NCBI RefSeq assembly: GCF_033439725.1
Contig: NW_026944388.1
Coordinates: 1,302,001 to 1,366,000, forward strand
Length of the DNA: 64,000 bases
Source: Neurospora tetraspora
Taxonomy: Eukaryota > Ascomycota > Sordariomycetes > Sordariales > Sordariaceae
Reading direction: 5' to 3'
Positions 1 through 12,147 of this stretch are shown here, one piece after another; position 1 is the first letter of the stretch; every line of letters starts with the position of its first letter. Both the position numbers and the translations under genes were made by a program. The notes below the pieces were generated by a model that saw nothing but the letters and a program-made list of their open reading frames with translations, did no database searches and had not been told where the DNA came from.

Positions 1-659
1 CAGCCAAGTTGCTGGCGGACAACGCCAAAGAAAACGCGTTTGAGCTGTCTGCCCTAAAAGAAGCGACGACGCTGCTGAGGATGCAGGAGGCGTTTGATCG
101 CGACTTGCACCCGGAGACGTTCACGGGCTTGTCGGTCAACCAGACCGTCTTCAAGCTGATTAGATTGGGATACCATGGCAGGGCGAAGAAGGTGCAGAGC
201 GAGTTTAAGGTGACTGAGAAGATTGCTTGGTGGATTCGGTATGTTTTTTTTTTCTGTCTCTCCTCCCCCCCTCGCCCCCCTATTACTATACTAATAGCGG
301 AAAAAAAAAACAGTCTCCAAGCCCTAGTCTCCAAACGCGACTGGTCCGAAATCGAAGACCTCTCTTCCAAAAACCGGAAATCCCCGATCGGGTGGGAACC
401 CTTCTACACCCAAGTCCTGCAGGCGGGTAACCAGCGACTAGCCGCTACCTTTATCCCCAAGTGCGCATCTGCTGGAGGACTGGAACCGGGCGCGACGATC
501 GGCATGTACGAGAAGTGCGGGATGCGGGTGAAGGCCGCTGAGGAGGCGGTCAAGTACAGGGATGCGGAAGCTTGGGCGAGGTTGTTGGAGGAGGCGGGTA
601 GGGGCACGCAGGAGGGGAGGGAGATTGAACGGTTGGGTGGGAGTGTTTTTAGGAGGTGA
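1..659 (+). CDS. vps16: Vps16, C-terminal part (HOPS/CORVET subunit)
   Basis: The frame is open at the left edge, so only about the last 194 residues are present. The exons are 1..238 and 314..659; the intron at 239..313 has a GTATGT donor, a CTAAT branch site at 291 and a CAG acceptor. The protein matches the Vps16 C-terminal alpha-solenoid: the stretch around TVFKLIRLGYHGRAKKVQ, then WWIR, then a DW(S/K)E-type helix and the SPIGWEPFY segment. In the family, Vps16 is a core subunit of the HOPS and CORVET tethering complexes that drive endosome and vacuole fusion. The C-terminus ends normally, with a TGA stop at 657-659. The intron is 75 nt, a multiple of three, and has no in-frame stop, so retaining it would add 25 residues without truncating the protein. 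Confidence 0.9.
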   Translation, partial: AKLLADNAKENAFELSALKEATTLLRMQEAFDRDLHPETFTGLSVNQTVFKLIRLGYHGRAKKVQSEFKVTEKIAWWIRYVFFFCLSSPPRPPITILIAEKKNSLQALVSKRDWSEIEDLSSKNRKSPIGWEPFYTQVLQAGNQRLAATFIPKCASAGGLEPGATIGMYEKCGMRVKAAEEAVKYRDAEAWARLLEEAGRGTQEGREIERLGGSVFRR

Positions 660-1762
660 GGTGGGTTGGGTTGGGTTGGGTTGGTTGGTGGATGGATGGG
701 TATGAGTTATGACTTCGTTATGGCATTTTGCGTTTTGAAATTTTCATATGATGCGAATATACGTGGTATGACTGTTGATCAGGGGACTTCATGTTGAAGT
801 GAACAAACATCACCAGGAAGACCTTTCCTAAATATGTCTTCTATGTCACTCATCGATGTGAGGTTCATTCTTGAGCGTGGTATCAATACGCAGCCGAAAC
901 TTCAATCAACAAGACTCCGGCACGTATATTATCTGGCGGCCAAGTAAACTCGTATCGCTATGCCCCATTATTTCGCCATGATCAATATCGCTATGTGTAG
1001 GTCTGACAGTAAATAACTATGCCAGCCCAAACCCGTGATCGCACTATCCGAGAAAATGAATCAAGCCTTTCTTTTCCCCCACAACAAACTCCTCAAGACA
1101 CAGACAATGATGATGCTGTCTACATACTATCAACTTATCCTCCCCTCCCACTAACATATGTAATCGTTTCTTCCTCTATACTCTCCTCCCTTCCCGACTC
1201 AACGACGTTGCCTCTCTCCTGCCTGACCTGGATAGCTGTTGTGTTCTGGCCTTTTTCCTCTTGTAAGGTTCAAAGCAGAGATCGAGCACCGGGCAATGGT
1301 TTTTAACTTGTCGCTTGTGACAAATGCCCCGTGTCGTCGTATGTGACAGACAACTTGCAAACACTTCCTCCTCCTTTGACTTCCCAGATCAACAAAGACC
1401 TCGCAACTCCATTAGATGCCAGCGTCCATACTCCTTATCGACAAAGACCCAACTGACAGCATATAGTATAAGAAAAAATTAATCCACCATGACCGACGAA
1501 GGAGAGATGGTGAAGAACAAATAACGCCCCATGCAGTAAACGCTAACCAGAGTGTCACCGTGGGTAACCTGGTGGATAGCTGAGTTGATTGTAGACCGCA
1601 GACCTTAGACCACCGTACTAGCCCATGCAAAAAGGGGCCCGTCGTGGTTCAGGTGCTGGATAGCTGATGAGTTGATCGTAGACTGTAGCCCGTAATAGAC
1701 CGTACTAGCCCATGCAAAAGGGGGCTGATGTACACTAGAATCACTGGGGACAGGAACAGAGG
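660..1762. other. Intergenic region between convergent vps16 and dma1
   Basis: These are the 3' flanks of two convergent genes. The region opens with a TTGGG-type simple repeat (about 661-690) and later holds the imperfect direct repeat described separately. I see no coding potential; the short open frames lack codon structure. Confidence 0.6.
1574..1725. repeat. Imperfect tandem direct repeat, about 68 bp x 2
   Basis: Two copies lie at about 1574-1638 and 1658-1725. Both start GGATAGCTGA, share TTGAT(T/C)GTAGAC, and end with ACCGTACTAGCCCATGCAAAA followed by a run of G. They differ by a few small indels and substitutions. They sit downstream of the dma1 stop codon and may lie in its 3' UTR. 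Confidence 0.7.
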
Positions 1763-4097
1763 CTATGTACTCCCAGGAGCCCCAGTGATGTGAGCACCTG
1801 CTACTGCGGCTTCGAGACTGGCTAGTCTCGAAGCACTGTCGGGTTCTCCGTTGGCTCGCGTACGTGTGGTGCTGCCGCCATCAAAGACCCAAGGCCCAAC
1901 GTCGTTACGTGGTGTGATCGGACCCTCGTGAGTGCTGACAACGTGGGCGATTCCAGTGGGCGACGGAGTCCTGGCGGCATCTCGACGAATTTCATCTGCT
2001 TGACCGTTGACTGCAGCTGGGCTCTGCCGAATGGGCACTGGCTGCGACGTTGAGTTATGCGAGACCACGGGGCGGCTAGTCCCGTCGAAGGGATTAGATA
2101 CGGCGGGCTGTTGCGGGTTCGAATACAGCATCGTTACGTCGCCGCTAGCGTCTGTTTCGTGCTGGTGAATCGGCGTGGCCGCTACCGGTCGAGCTTGAGC
2201 GTCGTTGGAGCTGGCTTGACTTCCATCCTGAACGTATACGGCGTCTTCCATCTGTTCATCCGCCTCCAGTGCCTCCCAATCCTCCGGGTCGTCAACTTCA
2301 GCCTCAAGATCGGCAGCGGCACGGCAGTTCGGGCATATAAATTGAGGATAAGATGGCGATGACAATAATGATCGGATGCACTTGTAGTGCCATGTATGCG
2401 AGCAGGGGGCAACAAACAGAGACTGGCAGGGCTGTCATCCGAAGGTTTGATTAGTCACCAGAGCAAGATGAAATAGTTGATGGGATGAAAGGTTGTGGGT
2501 TACTAACCCCTATACTATTAAGACAGATCGAGCAGTCTTGCGAATATGACTGGGAAGCGCCATTCGCAGAACTTTGGGCTGTCATGTTTCTAAGCCTCTT
2601 GTGCGTGTTCATACTGCGAGAGAGTCAGCTGATATGTCAAAGAGAACGCACGACAGGTCAAAGAGCCTGCAGCGTAGGACAAGACGGCAAGCGGTGGAAT
2701 ACTAACTTGAAGGCGTTGAGTTTGGCCTGCCAGCCACGATTTAGCTCGAGCCTCATTTTAACACAGCGGAATATCATTTCCTCGCCTCCCTTGAAGTCGA
2801 TTCCCAACTGTACGATATCGCCATCATTGACGGGGAAGGGCTTGGATTCGGTCCCTGGAGGACTAAGGCGTATATGGTTGAGGAAGGTTCCGCTACTGCT
2901 TTTGACGTCTTTGATGAACCACTTTCCGTCTTCATACCAGAACTCGCAATGCCGCCTACTAACGACCTTGCTTTTAAATCCTACGGGCGCTGCCGAGGGC
3001 ACATTATGCGGAACCGCTGAAGGTTTATCTCTTTCGGAATATCTGCCGACGCGAATGACTTCTTTTCCGGTTGGTAGAGTGCGTGAGATCGGAGAGAAGG
3101 TAAGCGACGGGCGTGTTGCCCGAGGATCGTAGAAGATGCTAAAACGTATCGAAGGAAGTGGCTCCATGCTTCCACCGGTTTCAGCCCTGCTCGCAACGTC
3201 GCTTGTAGTCGCGGATCGAGCCCTAGTCATGATGGGCGCGTTATTGTGATTATTAATGTTATCCGAAGAGGAGCTGTTGCTATCGAAAGTGTCTGCAGCC
3301 ACCCGAATGCCGTTGTCATCCGAGAGTTGAGGGGATAAGGGTCCGGCTGAGGTTGTCCCTCGAGGTACTGATGTCGTCGGCGTGGTGGTAGTAGGCGACT
3401 CCAGAGACGCAGAAGCGATGCCGTCGGTGAGGGAGATGGAGTGGGAACGGTGCGGAAGAAGAGAAAAGGGCGTTCGATTGGGCCGCACAGAGGCCGAGTG
3501 GTTGGGATTTACGGTCGCGTCGTTGGTCGAGAGCGAAGGCGAATGTCCGGACAGGCGCGCAGGGTCGCTGTGGCCGCGGGAAATGAAGGGGATATGGATG
3601 GCGGAGAGAGAGGAGGAATTCTGGCGATGGGTGCGGCCGTTGTTTGCGCTGGGGATGGCGGTGTTATTGTTGTTGTTAGCGGCAGCTTTTACACCGGACG
3701 CTGGTGCTGTGGCTGTGGGGGCTTCGGGGCCCGAACCAGGGCCAGCAGAGGTGGTGCTGCTGACCGTGCCGCTTGACGAGTTGGAGACTTGCGGGTTGGC
3801 GGCGGATTGGTGGGTGGTGTCGGTGTGTAAGGTCACGGAGTGATGTCCCGAGGCGTTGACAGGCGAGTTGGGCGCCGTCGTGTTGTGCGAAGAGTGATCC
3901 CGCGACAGGATGTGAGTCTGGGTATAATTCCGGAGGTAACTCAGCCCGCGCAGTCGGCTTGTTCTCGACGTTGACCCCGAGCTTCCAGTGGCAGCGGCGG
4001 CGGACGTGGGTGAGGCAGCAACACCTGGCGAAGAAGCGACCGGGTCACTCCCAAAGCCCGGAAAGGGCGCTGGGGTCGAGTGGGTGAACACTGTCAT
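1763..4097 (-). CDS. dma1: Dma1/Chf-type FHA-RING E3 ubiquitin ligase
   Basis: Three exons read on the minus strand: 4097..2707, 2613..2508 and 2431..1763, giving 721 residues. The introns (2614..2706 and 2432..2507) have GTTAGT donors and CAG acceptors, and the reading phase is kept. The first 310 or so residues are Ser/Thr/Asn-rich and disordered. An FHA domain follows at about 315-460, with VGRYSERD, VVSRRHCEFW and SSGTFLNHIRL as the phosphothreonine-binding signature. A RING domain at about 490-535 starts DCSICL and continues with APCSHTWHYKC and CPNC; it only becomes visible after splicing. FHA followed by RING is the layout of yeast Dma1/Dma2 and fission yeast Dma1, related to CHFR/RNF8, which act in the spindle-position checkpoint and septin/septation control. 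The start is the first ATG of the long exon. The tail after the RING is low-complexity. Confidence 0.92.
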
Positions 4098-5707
4098 CCC
4101 TCTAGAAGTAACATGTAAGGTCGGTAGGAGGGTATTTAGAGGAAGGTGCCGGTGACAGCTGCAGGCAGATGGATCGATTTGTATCAGATCCGATGTAGGT
4201 ATACGACTCGACCAGCGGTAGAGGCAGGAACAAGGGGGTAATTATAAACAAACAGAAGGAACCAAGAGGTTGGGCGGACTGAAGAATACTATCCCGAGTC
4301 AGAGATTGGAAAAGGAGAGAAAAGAAATAACAGCGAGGCGGCGGTAGATTTGTAAAAAAAGAGATATGGAGAGGTTAATAGGTCAGGACCTGTCAAAGTC
4401 AAGCAACTTTGTACTGTTAATGTTTTTTTCTTCTAAAGAGAGCCGTTATCCGTACCTACCATCCATCCACCACCGCAAACAACCTGGAAAGTTGACCAGG
4501 AGTCTAGCCCAGGCAAGCCAGGTTCCAAGGCCCAAGGGGGTCCCCCTCTGGTGGCTCTGATGGGGGTCCTCTGCCAGTCCCTGGGCGATTCTCAAGGCCT
4601 CACATCATGTCGTGCCTGTCGAGCTGTGCCGACCAAGCCAGAGACCCCAGAGCAGACAAGCGGTCCAAAGTGGAAATGGGCATGGTACCGTAGATGGATG
4701 GATGGGGGGTGGGTGCGCCGTGTGCCCGTCACGTCGTCACTACGAGGCCCTCGGACCATCCATCCACATGCGACCGTTGTCCATACATGATGTCCATGAT
4801 GCCGATGATGCCCTTGATATCGCCCTGGGTGCTGACTTGTGTGGTTCAGCTGCCTCCCTAGATGCTGATGAATGCTCCTTGCTGCAGGAGTCTGGCGTGG
4901 GAGATGAGGCATGGATTGGAAAAAGCACAATCGACCTTTCCCCATGCGGCTATGTTGCTATATGAGGCCAGGTGCACATTGGATATGACACCTCAGGTGC
5001 CCCTATACACTACAGGTACTCATCTTATCTTTACATATCACGAATCCTCAGACCATGAGGCTGTAGATATCTGTGTAGGTACACTGCTGCACGTTGTCCG
5101 CTGTCTGCCATGTTGTCGACATGCGAGTCTCCTTCTCATCTGAAGAAGGCACCCACTCATGGCATTTACCGGCGAGCGGCTGCTTCCGGACAATCTTCTC
5201 CCAGGTTGACCATTAAAACCTCCATGAAACCCTCGAGTGTAACTCTTTCCATTTTCGCACTCACGCGGCAGCAACCGCAACCTCCAAAAAGAGTGCCACA
5301 GTGCTCAGCTGAGCAAAGACCGGAAGCCAAAGTGCTTGCGTGCCAAGTCCCGCGCTGTGGGCCATCTCGCATGTGGACATGGGCAGCCTTGGCAATCGAT
5401 AAGGCGCCTTTGCAGGGGAGCCAGGATGGGTTGTGGGGCAGAGTGGATTGAAGTTCTGAATGCCCGGAACCTGCGCATTGACGCTGGGCCGATCAAGTGG
5501 GGTGCCTCCCCGTCGCTGCCCTGGTGCTGGCAAGCTGCCTGGTGGGCTGGTGCCCTGCCGCATTTTCACTGGCGGCAACACTGAGTGGCCACTGGCGGCA
5601 CGGCAGCATTTGCATCCAAGTGCCCAGAAGTCGCGGTTGAGCAATGACATTATACCGGACGAGGTAGACCACCCACATCACGCTGCCGCATCACAACTGT
5701 TGCAGCC
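4098..5707. other. Divergent promoter region, dma1 / mpp
   Basis: About 1.6 kb separates two divergently transcribed genes, so it must hold both promoters and 5' leaders. It contains several GGATGGATGG/CCATCCATCC runs (around 4450-4480, 4690-4710 and 4750-4770). Open frames are present on both strands but short and overlapping, and none looks coding. Confidence 0.6.
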
Positions 5708-7494
5708 ATGCTGAATCGCTTCCGGCCAGCGCGGCTAGTAGCCCAATCCTCCAGATGCTCGCCCTTGACGAGGGCGCGGGCAGGTCCCTTGCCTGTTAGC
5801 ACTTTGGCAATTAGGACTTTGGCTACGAGAGCCGCCGCTGTCAACACCAAGGTACGCTCCAAGTTCTGAAAATTGGCCATGATGATGCATGCTGACTATG
5901 CCTCCAGGAACCGACCGAACGCGACAACATCACCACTCTCTCCAATGGCGTCCGTGTCGCTTCCGAGGACCTTCCCGATGCCTTCTCCGGCGTGGGTGTC
6001 TACATCGATGCGGGGTCCCGATACGAGAACGACTATGTTCGGGGTGCCAGTCACATCATGGACCGGTTAGCCTTCAAGTCCACAAGTACGAGGACTGCCG
6101 ACGAGATGCTCGAGACGGTTGAGAAGCTCGGCGGTAACATTCAGTGCGCCTCGTCGCGCGAGTCCATGATGTACCAGGCGGCTACCTTCAACAAGGCTAT
6201 TCCCACCGCGGTTGAGCTCATGGCCGACACCATCCGCGATCCCAAGCTTACGGACGAGGAGCTTGAGGGACAGATCATGACGGCGCAATATGAGGTCAAC
6301 GAGATTTGGTCCAAGGCCGAACTGATTCTGCCCGAGCTGGTGCATATGGCTGCCTTCAAGGACAACACTCTCGGCAACCCGTTGCTTTGCCCCAAGGAGA
6401 GGTTAGATTACATCAACAGGGATGTCATCCAAACTTACCGCGACGCTTTCTACAGACCCGATCGCATTGTCGTTGCCTTTGCTGGTGTTCCTCATGAGAA
6501 GGCCGTCAAGCTCGCCGAGAAGTATTTCGGTGATATGAAGGCCTCTGATGCTCTCTCGAGGACAGGTTCCGAAACCTCTCTCGACTCGCTAGCGTCCGAG
6601 TCCAGCGAGGCCTCGAGTGAATCTTCATCCCCTCCGGACTCTTCCGAGTCGAGCGGTGGGCTGCTCTCCAAGCTTTTCTCTCCCAAGGCCAAGAAGGCCA
6701 CCCCCAACCCCTTCCTCACCCGGGTACCTATCAGCACCGAGGACTTGACCCGACCCGCTCACTACACCGGCGGTTTCCTCACCCTCCCACCACAGCCTCC
6801 ACCGCTCAACCCCAATCTTCCCACCTTCACCCACATCCAGCTCGCCTTCGAGGGCCTCGCCATCTCGGACGACGACATCTACGCCCTCGCCACTCTGCAG
6901 ACCCTCCTCGGCGGCGGCGGCTCCTTCTCCGCTGGCGGTCCCGGCAAGGGCATGTACTCGCGCCTCTACACCAACGTGCTCAACCAGCACGGCTGGGTCG
7001 AGTCCTGCGTGGCCTTCAACCACTCGTACACGGATTCCGGTCTCTTCGGCATCGCCGCCTCGTGCTACCCCGGCCGCACCCTGCCCATGCTCCAGGTCAT
7101 GTGCCGCGAGCTGCACGCCCTCACGACGGACCACGGGTACTCGGCCCTGGGCGAGATCGAGGTTTCGCGCGCCAAGAACCAGCTCCGCAGCAGCCTGCTG
7201 ATGAACCTCGAGAGCCGCATGGTCGAGCTCGAGGATCTGGGCCGCCAGGTCCAGGTCCACGGCCGCAAGATTCCGGTCCGCGAGATGACGCGCCGCATCA
7301 ACGAGCTGACGGTCAAGGACCTCCGAAGGGTCGCCAAGCGCGTGGTTGGTGGCATGGTGAATAATGCCGGCCAGGGAAGCGGTGCCCCAACGGTGGTGCT
7401 GCAGGAGGCGACGGTGCAAGGGCTCAAGACTACGGAGCTGGGATGGGACCAGATCCAGGATACGATTGCTCAGTGGAAGCTTGGCAGACGGTAA
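5708..7494 (+). CDS. mpp: Mitochondrial processing peptidase alpha subunit
   Basis: Exons 5708..5851 and 5908..7494 give 576 residues; the intron is 5852..5907 (GTACGC donor, CTGAC branch, CCAG acceptor). Exon 1 encodes an Arg-rich, acid-poor amphipathic presequence (MLNRFRPARL...) typical of matrix targeting. The body is the M16 peptidase fold: GVYIDAGSRYEND, MDRLAFKST, then a glycine-rich loop LGGGGSFSAGGPGKGMYSR at about residue 380-400. That loop is the substrate-gripping feature specific to the alpha subunit. The zinc-binding HxxEH is absent, as expected, because catalysis sits in the beta subunit. In the family, the heterodimer removes presequences from imported matrix proteins. A Ser-rich acidic insertion at about residues 262-300 separates the two halves and looks like a lineage-specific linker. 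Length and sequence agree closely with the Neurospora enzyme as I remember it. Confidence 0.96.
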
Positions 7495-8234
7495 AAGTCT
7501 GCTAGGAACTTGATGACTAAATAAAAACTGGGCGTGGAGAAGTTTGTAGGAGGAGCAGTCGGTATTCGGTTAACGAAACGCATGTCGGAACGAACGATAA
7601 AAGGCGTTTTAGGTAACCATTGAGCATCCTGGCGGTGGACTGTGATATAGAGGCAAAGAGGCTAGATGGTTGGTTGTTCTGTACAATCACAACTCTTTCT
7701 TGGTGAGTTGTACGAGATGCCTGTATACAATTTACCAAACATATCAAACTGTACTATAGCAAGATTTCTGAATATATAAAGTCAAAACTCGTAATGTGCT
7801 ATACTTGCTAAGCATCCAAATTACGGTGGTATTCTTTTCTGTCATTTCCACAGTCGAGGGGTTTCCGTTATTGGTCTCTTATTCTATTGGGTCTATGTTA
7901 CACGTTCGTATATATGATCTCAGCCACCAAAGTGCAAGTATAAACCAAGCAAAAGTATCCCAAACATCATCCCACCGCGAACAGAAGCAACGCTACCACC
8001 CTCTCAACTCCTCATTAGAATGCGTGTACATATACCGAGGACATGTAAATGTGATGTTGCCCCATCCTTGTATACCAACTCCCAGCGCCCCGAGAAATCA
8101 AAAGCATCAAACACCCCAAAACACCTCTCATGTATGTAACGCAAGTAACCCATCGCTAACAGACTCCAACCGCCACAACCACCATGTGTCCTTCAAATCA
8201 CCCATCAAGCACGCCTCACCAACCACACCACCCC
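7495..8234. other. Intergenic region between convergent genes
   Basis: This holds the 3' flanks of mpp (plus) and the hydrolase gene (minus). It is moderately AT-rich, with no coding structure and no repeat that I can see. The open frame at 7796-8251 overlaps the hydrolase stop and looks spurious. Confidence 0.6.
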
Positions 8235-11220
8235 TCAAAGCTTCGACCTAACAGCCTCCAACCGATACTTAACATCCTTCAGGGCCTTAGTCGTCGGCTT
8301 CCAATCGTCAAACTGTTTCAGTAATTCCTCCACTTCGTTCGACAGCTCCGACTTGACAAAGTCCTCCTCCAGCAGGCCGCGCATGATCCAGGGCAGGTGG
8401 TACGGGTTCGGGTTGGAGAGGGTACCGGGTTGGCGGGTGGCCATGTCGCAGGGAATGGGGGATTTGCTGTTGGGACGGGTGGGAGAAGGGCTGATGTCGG
8501 TTGTTTCTAGGGCGTGGGAGATTGCTAGGCTGGTTGGGAAAGGTGGGTTAGTTAGGCGGTTATGGGTGGGTGGAGGGAGGGAAAGTGGGAAGGGGGAATG
8601 TAGAGGGAAAAGGTGAGGAGGGAGGTAGGGGCTGACGTACTCATAGACTTGCTCATCGTCGTAAAGACGAGAGTGGCCATCGCCTGTGTATAAGCTGCCA
8701 GCCAGAGGGACGGAGAGCTCACGGATGAGCCCGTGGTCTGTGACGCCAAGGTTTCGTAGTTTCAGTACGAAACCGACCAGGTGAGCGATGCTGGGAATTA
8801 CCCGTGTTAGTAAAGCACAGTTGGTTTGTGTATAGAGGGTCACTTACAAGTCAGGAGCATGGATGCGACCGTCGATGAATACGGCCCGGTAGATGTACGG
8901 GTGATGAGCGGGAGCGTATATGGCAGATTCGAAGGGAACAAGCTGGTCGTCGATGCTGCCGATATAAGTGATTCGAGCCCCGTAGCTCAATACTGCCTTG
9001 ACAGCCGCTTCAAGCTTCTTGGATACCTCCCTTTGCGGATCTCCGAACTCCCATAGCTCGGCTGCAGATCCCATGATGATCTCTAGTCCCGTCTTGTAAT
9101 CCGGGAATGGGCCGAGAGACACACCCGCCATCGCGCAAACACCGACCTTTGCTGTTGGAGAGATAACACCCAGTTCATACAGTTTTGCCAACAGCATGAT
9201 GCTTACGGGAACTCCCTGAGAATGGCATGCTAGGATCACGACGTCCGCTTGGCGGATCTTGTCAATCCAGTTCAAGAGAAGCTTCCAGAGATTTTCCACA
9301 CGCTCATCGATCTTGCCTTCTCCCTCCAGGGCGACCTTCTCAATTTCGCAATCCCCACAGCCGTGACTCTCGGCCCATCTTCTAATCGCTTCAGCGCCGT
9401 GGTTTGCAAATTTTATCGATGTTCCCGTCGGCTGTCCTGTTAACGGACGCAAATAGTATGTGGGGATCAGCCCGTGTACTCCAAACGCTATGGCTTTTTT
9501 GATCTTTGGCGGCTCCCTGGCCAGGTTCACATGCTTGGGCGCCGGTTGTTGCGTTCGTAGTAGGTAATTTTTAATCTGTCTGACAATAGAAGGGTTCTCT
9601 TTCATGCGGTACACATTGTGGAATGATGGGAGGACAAGGTTGGGAGGCGGCAGTTTGATCGAACTCGAACTCTTGGAAGTTCCAGCTTTGGGTGTTCCTT
9701 CAGCCTTTGCAATAGGCTCAACCTTGGGTGTATCAGGGCGGGAAATGGGCTCGTCGACCATGGATTGCGGTCTTGCCCGTTTGCCCTTATTCGACGAGCT
9801 TTCTTTTAATGAAGGTGTGGCCGCTCTAGGTTGGTCGTCTTTCTTTACCGACTTTAGTGATGGCTCTTTGGCTGGCTCTGTCTCCGGCTCGGTCGCATTT
9901 GCGTTCTTCGGTTGGGACTCGGAACTTTCCCCCATCACAGCCAGCTGGCCAGATTCCTCTTTCTGGCCATCTTTCTTATTTGACGTCGACCCTGAGTCAC
10001 GGTACCAGAACGCCCAAGTAGACCCTGATCTTGGTTGTTGTGCTGGGGCCGGCTTAGCCTCCTCTACTGGAGGCGCATCCTGCATCTCAACATCCTCAGA
10101 ATCCTTTGGCGGCTGATTTGTTGTTTCCTGTTGTGGCTCCCCCGTCGATGCTGTTGAATCTGTCTGTTTTGTTTCTGCTGTCCCACTCCCTGACCAGAAC
10201 CCAAATAAATAACTTCCGTAACTATAAGTCGGCTTTTCTTGAGTTGCAGCTTGTGACGTAGGCTTCTGGGCATCTGGGGCCTTTGGCGGATCTCCGTCTG
10301 ACGGCATGTTGTTTGAGGGTTCGTCGGTCGGTTTGGGGGGTTCAGGTACTTCAGGTTCGCTCTCGTTGGACTTGAGTTCGCTGGGCTTTGGCATAGCCGG
10401 GGCGGAGGCAGTTAACACTGGATAATAGTAATATGCAGACTGACCCAGCCACCCTAGCCAGCTGGAGGAAGCAGCTTCTCCCGACTGTGGTTCTGTGGTA
10501 GTAGACTGTGACTCCGCAGGCTGTTGTGTACCATTTGTATCTGGCATCGGTTGTTGTTGTTGTTCGGTGTCTTGTGATGGGCGATCCTCGGCTTCATTGC
10601 TGCCAGTGGTACTAACAGCGACTTGGTCGGTCTTGGCAGCGTTATCGTCCACTGCCTGCCCCGGCTTTGGTACCTCACCGCCTGTGGATCCCCTATCATC
10701 AAGGTTCTCGGATCGTGACATGTTTGGGAGAGACGAAGATGAAGCTGCACCGTCGAGACTGACACTGTCGGTACTCCTTTCTGTATCAAAACGGCTAAAG
10801 TCTGCTCGCTTTTTCGGTTTGAGTGTCCCGCCCATTATTGTTTCACGGGCGACTTGTGTCGAGGGTGTCGATTTGCGTGGCCATGAGCCGTACCAACTTT
10901 GAGCTTTATGGGGCTGGGAGTCTGTTAGCATCGTGTGTAACACTAACAGAAGAGGAATAGGCTACCTCTTTCAACGCTCGCTTGCTCGAGATGGATGTTG
11001 TATCTGCGGCCGCATTAGGTTGGGATGTTGAGGGAGTCTTATCGGGTGTCGAGGTTGTGGTCGAAGCTGAGTTCGAAGCGGTCGGCGTTGGAACGGCTTT
11101 TGAACGCCATATAGAGGCTGCCAGACTTGAGGACGATTTCGGCGGCATATCGGATGTGGGCGTTGAGGATTCCGCCGTCTCGGTCGGAGGGTTTGGCTTC
11201 GCCTTCTTTCGAGGACCCAT
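8235..11220 (-). CDS. YML020W-like alpha/beta-hydrolase domain protein
   Basis: Four exons on the minus strand: 11220..10966, 10913..8848, 8790..8641 and 8529..8235, giving 921 residues. All junctions are phase-consistent (donors GTAGCC, GTAAGT, GTACGT). The start is MGPRKKAKPNP, a basic N-terminus. The first 550 or so residues are low-complexity (Pro/Ser/Glu/Gln), with two aromatic patches, WLGWLGQSAYYYYP and YSYGSYLFGFWSGS, that also occur in fungal relatives of this type. The C-terminal third is an alpha/beta hydrolase: AFGVHGLIPTYYLRP near its start, then the nucleophile elbow ACHSQGVPVS (GxSxG-like, with Cys-His before the Ser), a later Asp in YIGSIDDQLVPF, and a His in RIHAPDF after splicing. 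These could form a Ser-Asp-His triad. The architecture resembles the uncharacterised yeast protein YML020W. Substrate and location are unknown. Confidence 0.82.
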
Positions 11221-12147
11221 GGTGAAGACCATGGCGAGCAAGGTCAACAACGGATACCTCTAAGATTATAGGGCGAACTTGGGCCGCATTGCCGGTTGTT
11301 TTGTTGAGTTGTCGAGTCGAAATGATGGAAAATGGGAATGCGACAAGTGTTGCGTGGCGCCGACAGGGACAAGTTGACAAGACGAGGCACCGCTCAGGCT
11401 ACAATCCGATGTTCCGGGTGTACTTCTACTTAGACGGTCACCGGGGAGGGAGCGCTTTCATCCATTATTCAAAGGCTCCAGCTCGGATGCATGTACGTCA
11501 TTTGCCAGGTAGCGCACAGTCCAGGGAACCAAAGAGGTACCTAGACTGAACCACGTGAACCCGACGACTATCTTCCATCAGCCTGAAGAATATTCCAATC
11601 CTGTACGAACATGGCATTTAAGGACGTGTAGTCGTCACACGTCTTGAACAGCTATACCTCGCAATGATCCAATAACCCTCGATTGCAGTTTCTTAACAAC
11701 CGAACGGCCTGCAGTACCGTACTGTACTGTACCTAACCTTCCCTGCAACGCATGCGGCTGACCCGCTGTGCAAAAGGTACCCGGCCAATGTAACAACGTC
11801 CTGTCAGCTGATGCCGTGGCACTCGTGGACAGGCGCGACGGGGCAACCCCGCAAGACTCCAGAACCCCAACGACCCCAATGCCAGTGGACATGCACGCCG
11901 TAGAGATGGCAGAATGGCAGCCGTTGCTCACCGCATTCCTTATCGTTATCGGGCCACGGTGAACGACGACGGACCCACCAAAAATTTTCGGCAGCGGACA
12001 GTGGAAGCGGCCTGGGTCAGTTTTTGTCAGTGCTGTCGATTCTGAAGTGTGAAGGCGGGCAAAGGGACGAGGGATCCAGTGCGGATATCTCTCCAATTGC
12101 AACTCCAACACATCCATCCATCCTTTCTTTATACCCATCAGTTCATC
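11221..12147. other. Divergent promoter region, hydrolase gene / rrp5
   Basis: About 930 bp between divergent start codons. It contains a CACGTG E-box near 11552 and an AAAAATTTT element near the rrp5 side (separate entry). No coding potential was recognised. Confidence 0.6.
11980..11988. promoter_or_regulatory. RRPE-like element upstream of rrp5
   Basis: AAAAATTTT occurs about 160 bp upstream of the rrp5 ATG. In budding yeast this is the core of the rRNA-processing element (RRPE) found before ribosome-biogenesis genes. The match is exact but short and self-complementary, so chance occurrence is possible; the functional fit with rrp5 is what makes it worth listing. Confidence 0.35.

Noticed and set aside
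661-690. Telomere-like repeat
   Set aside because: The unit is TTGGG, not the TTAGGG of filamentous fungi, it is only a few copies long and lies between genes.
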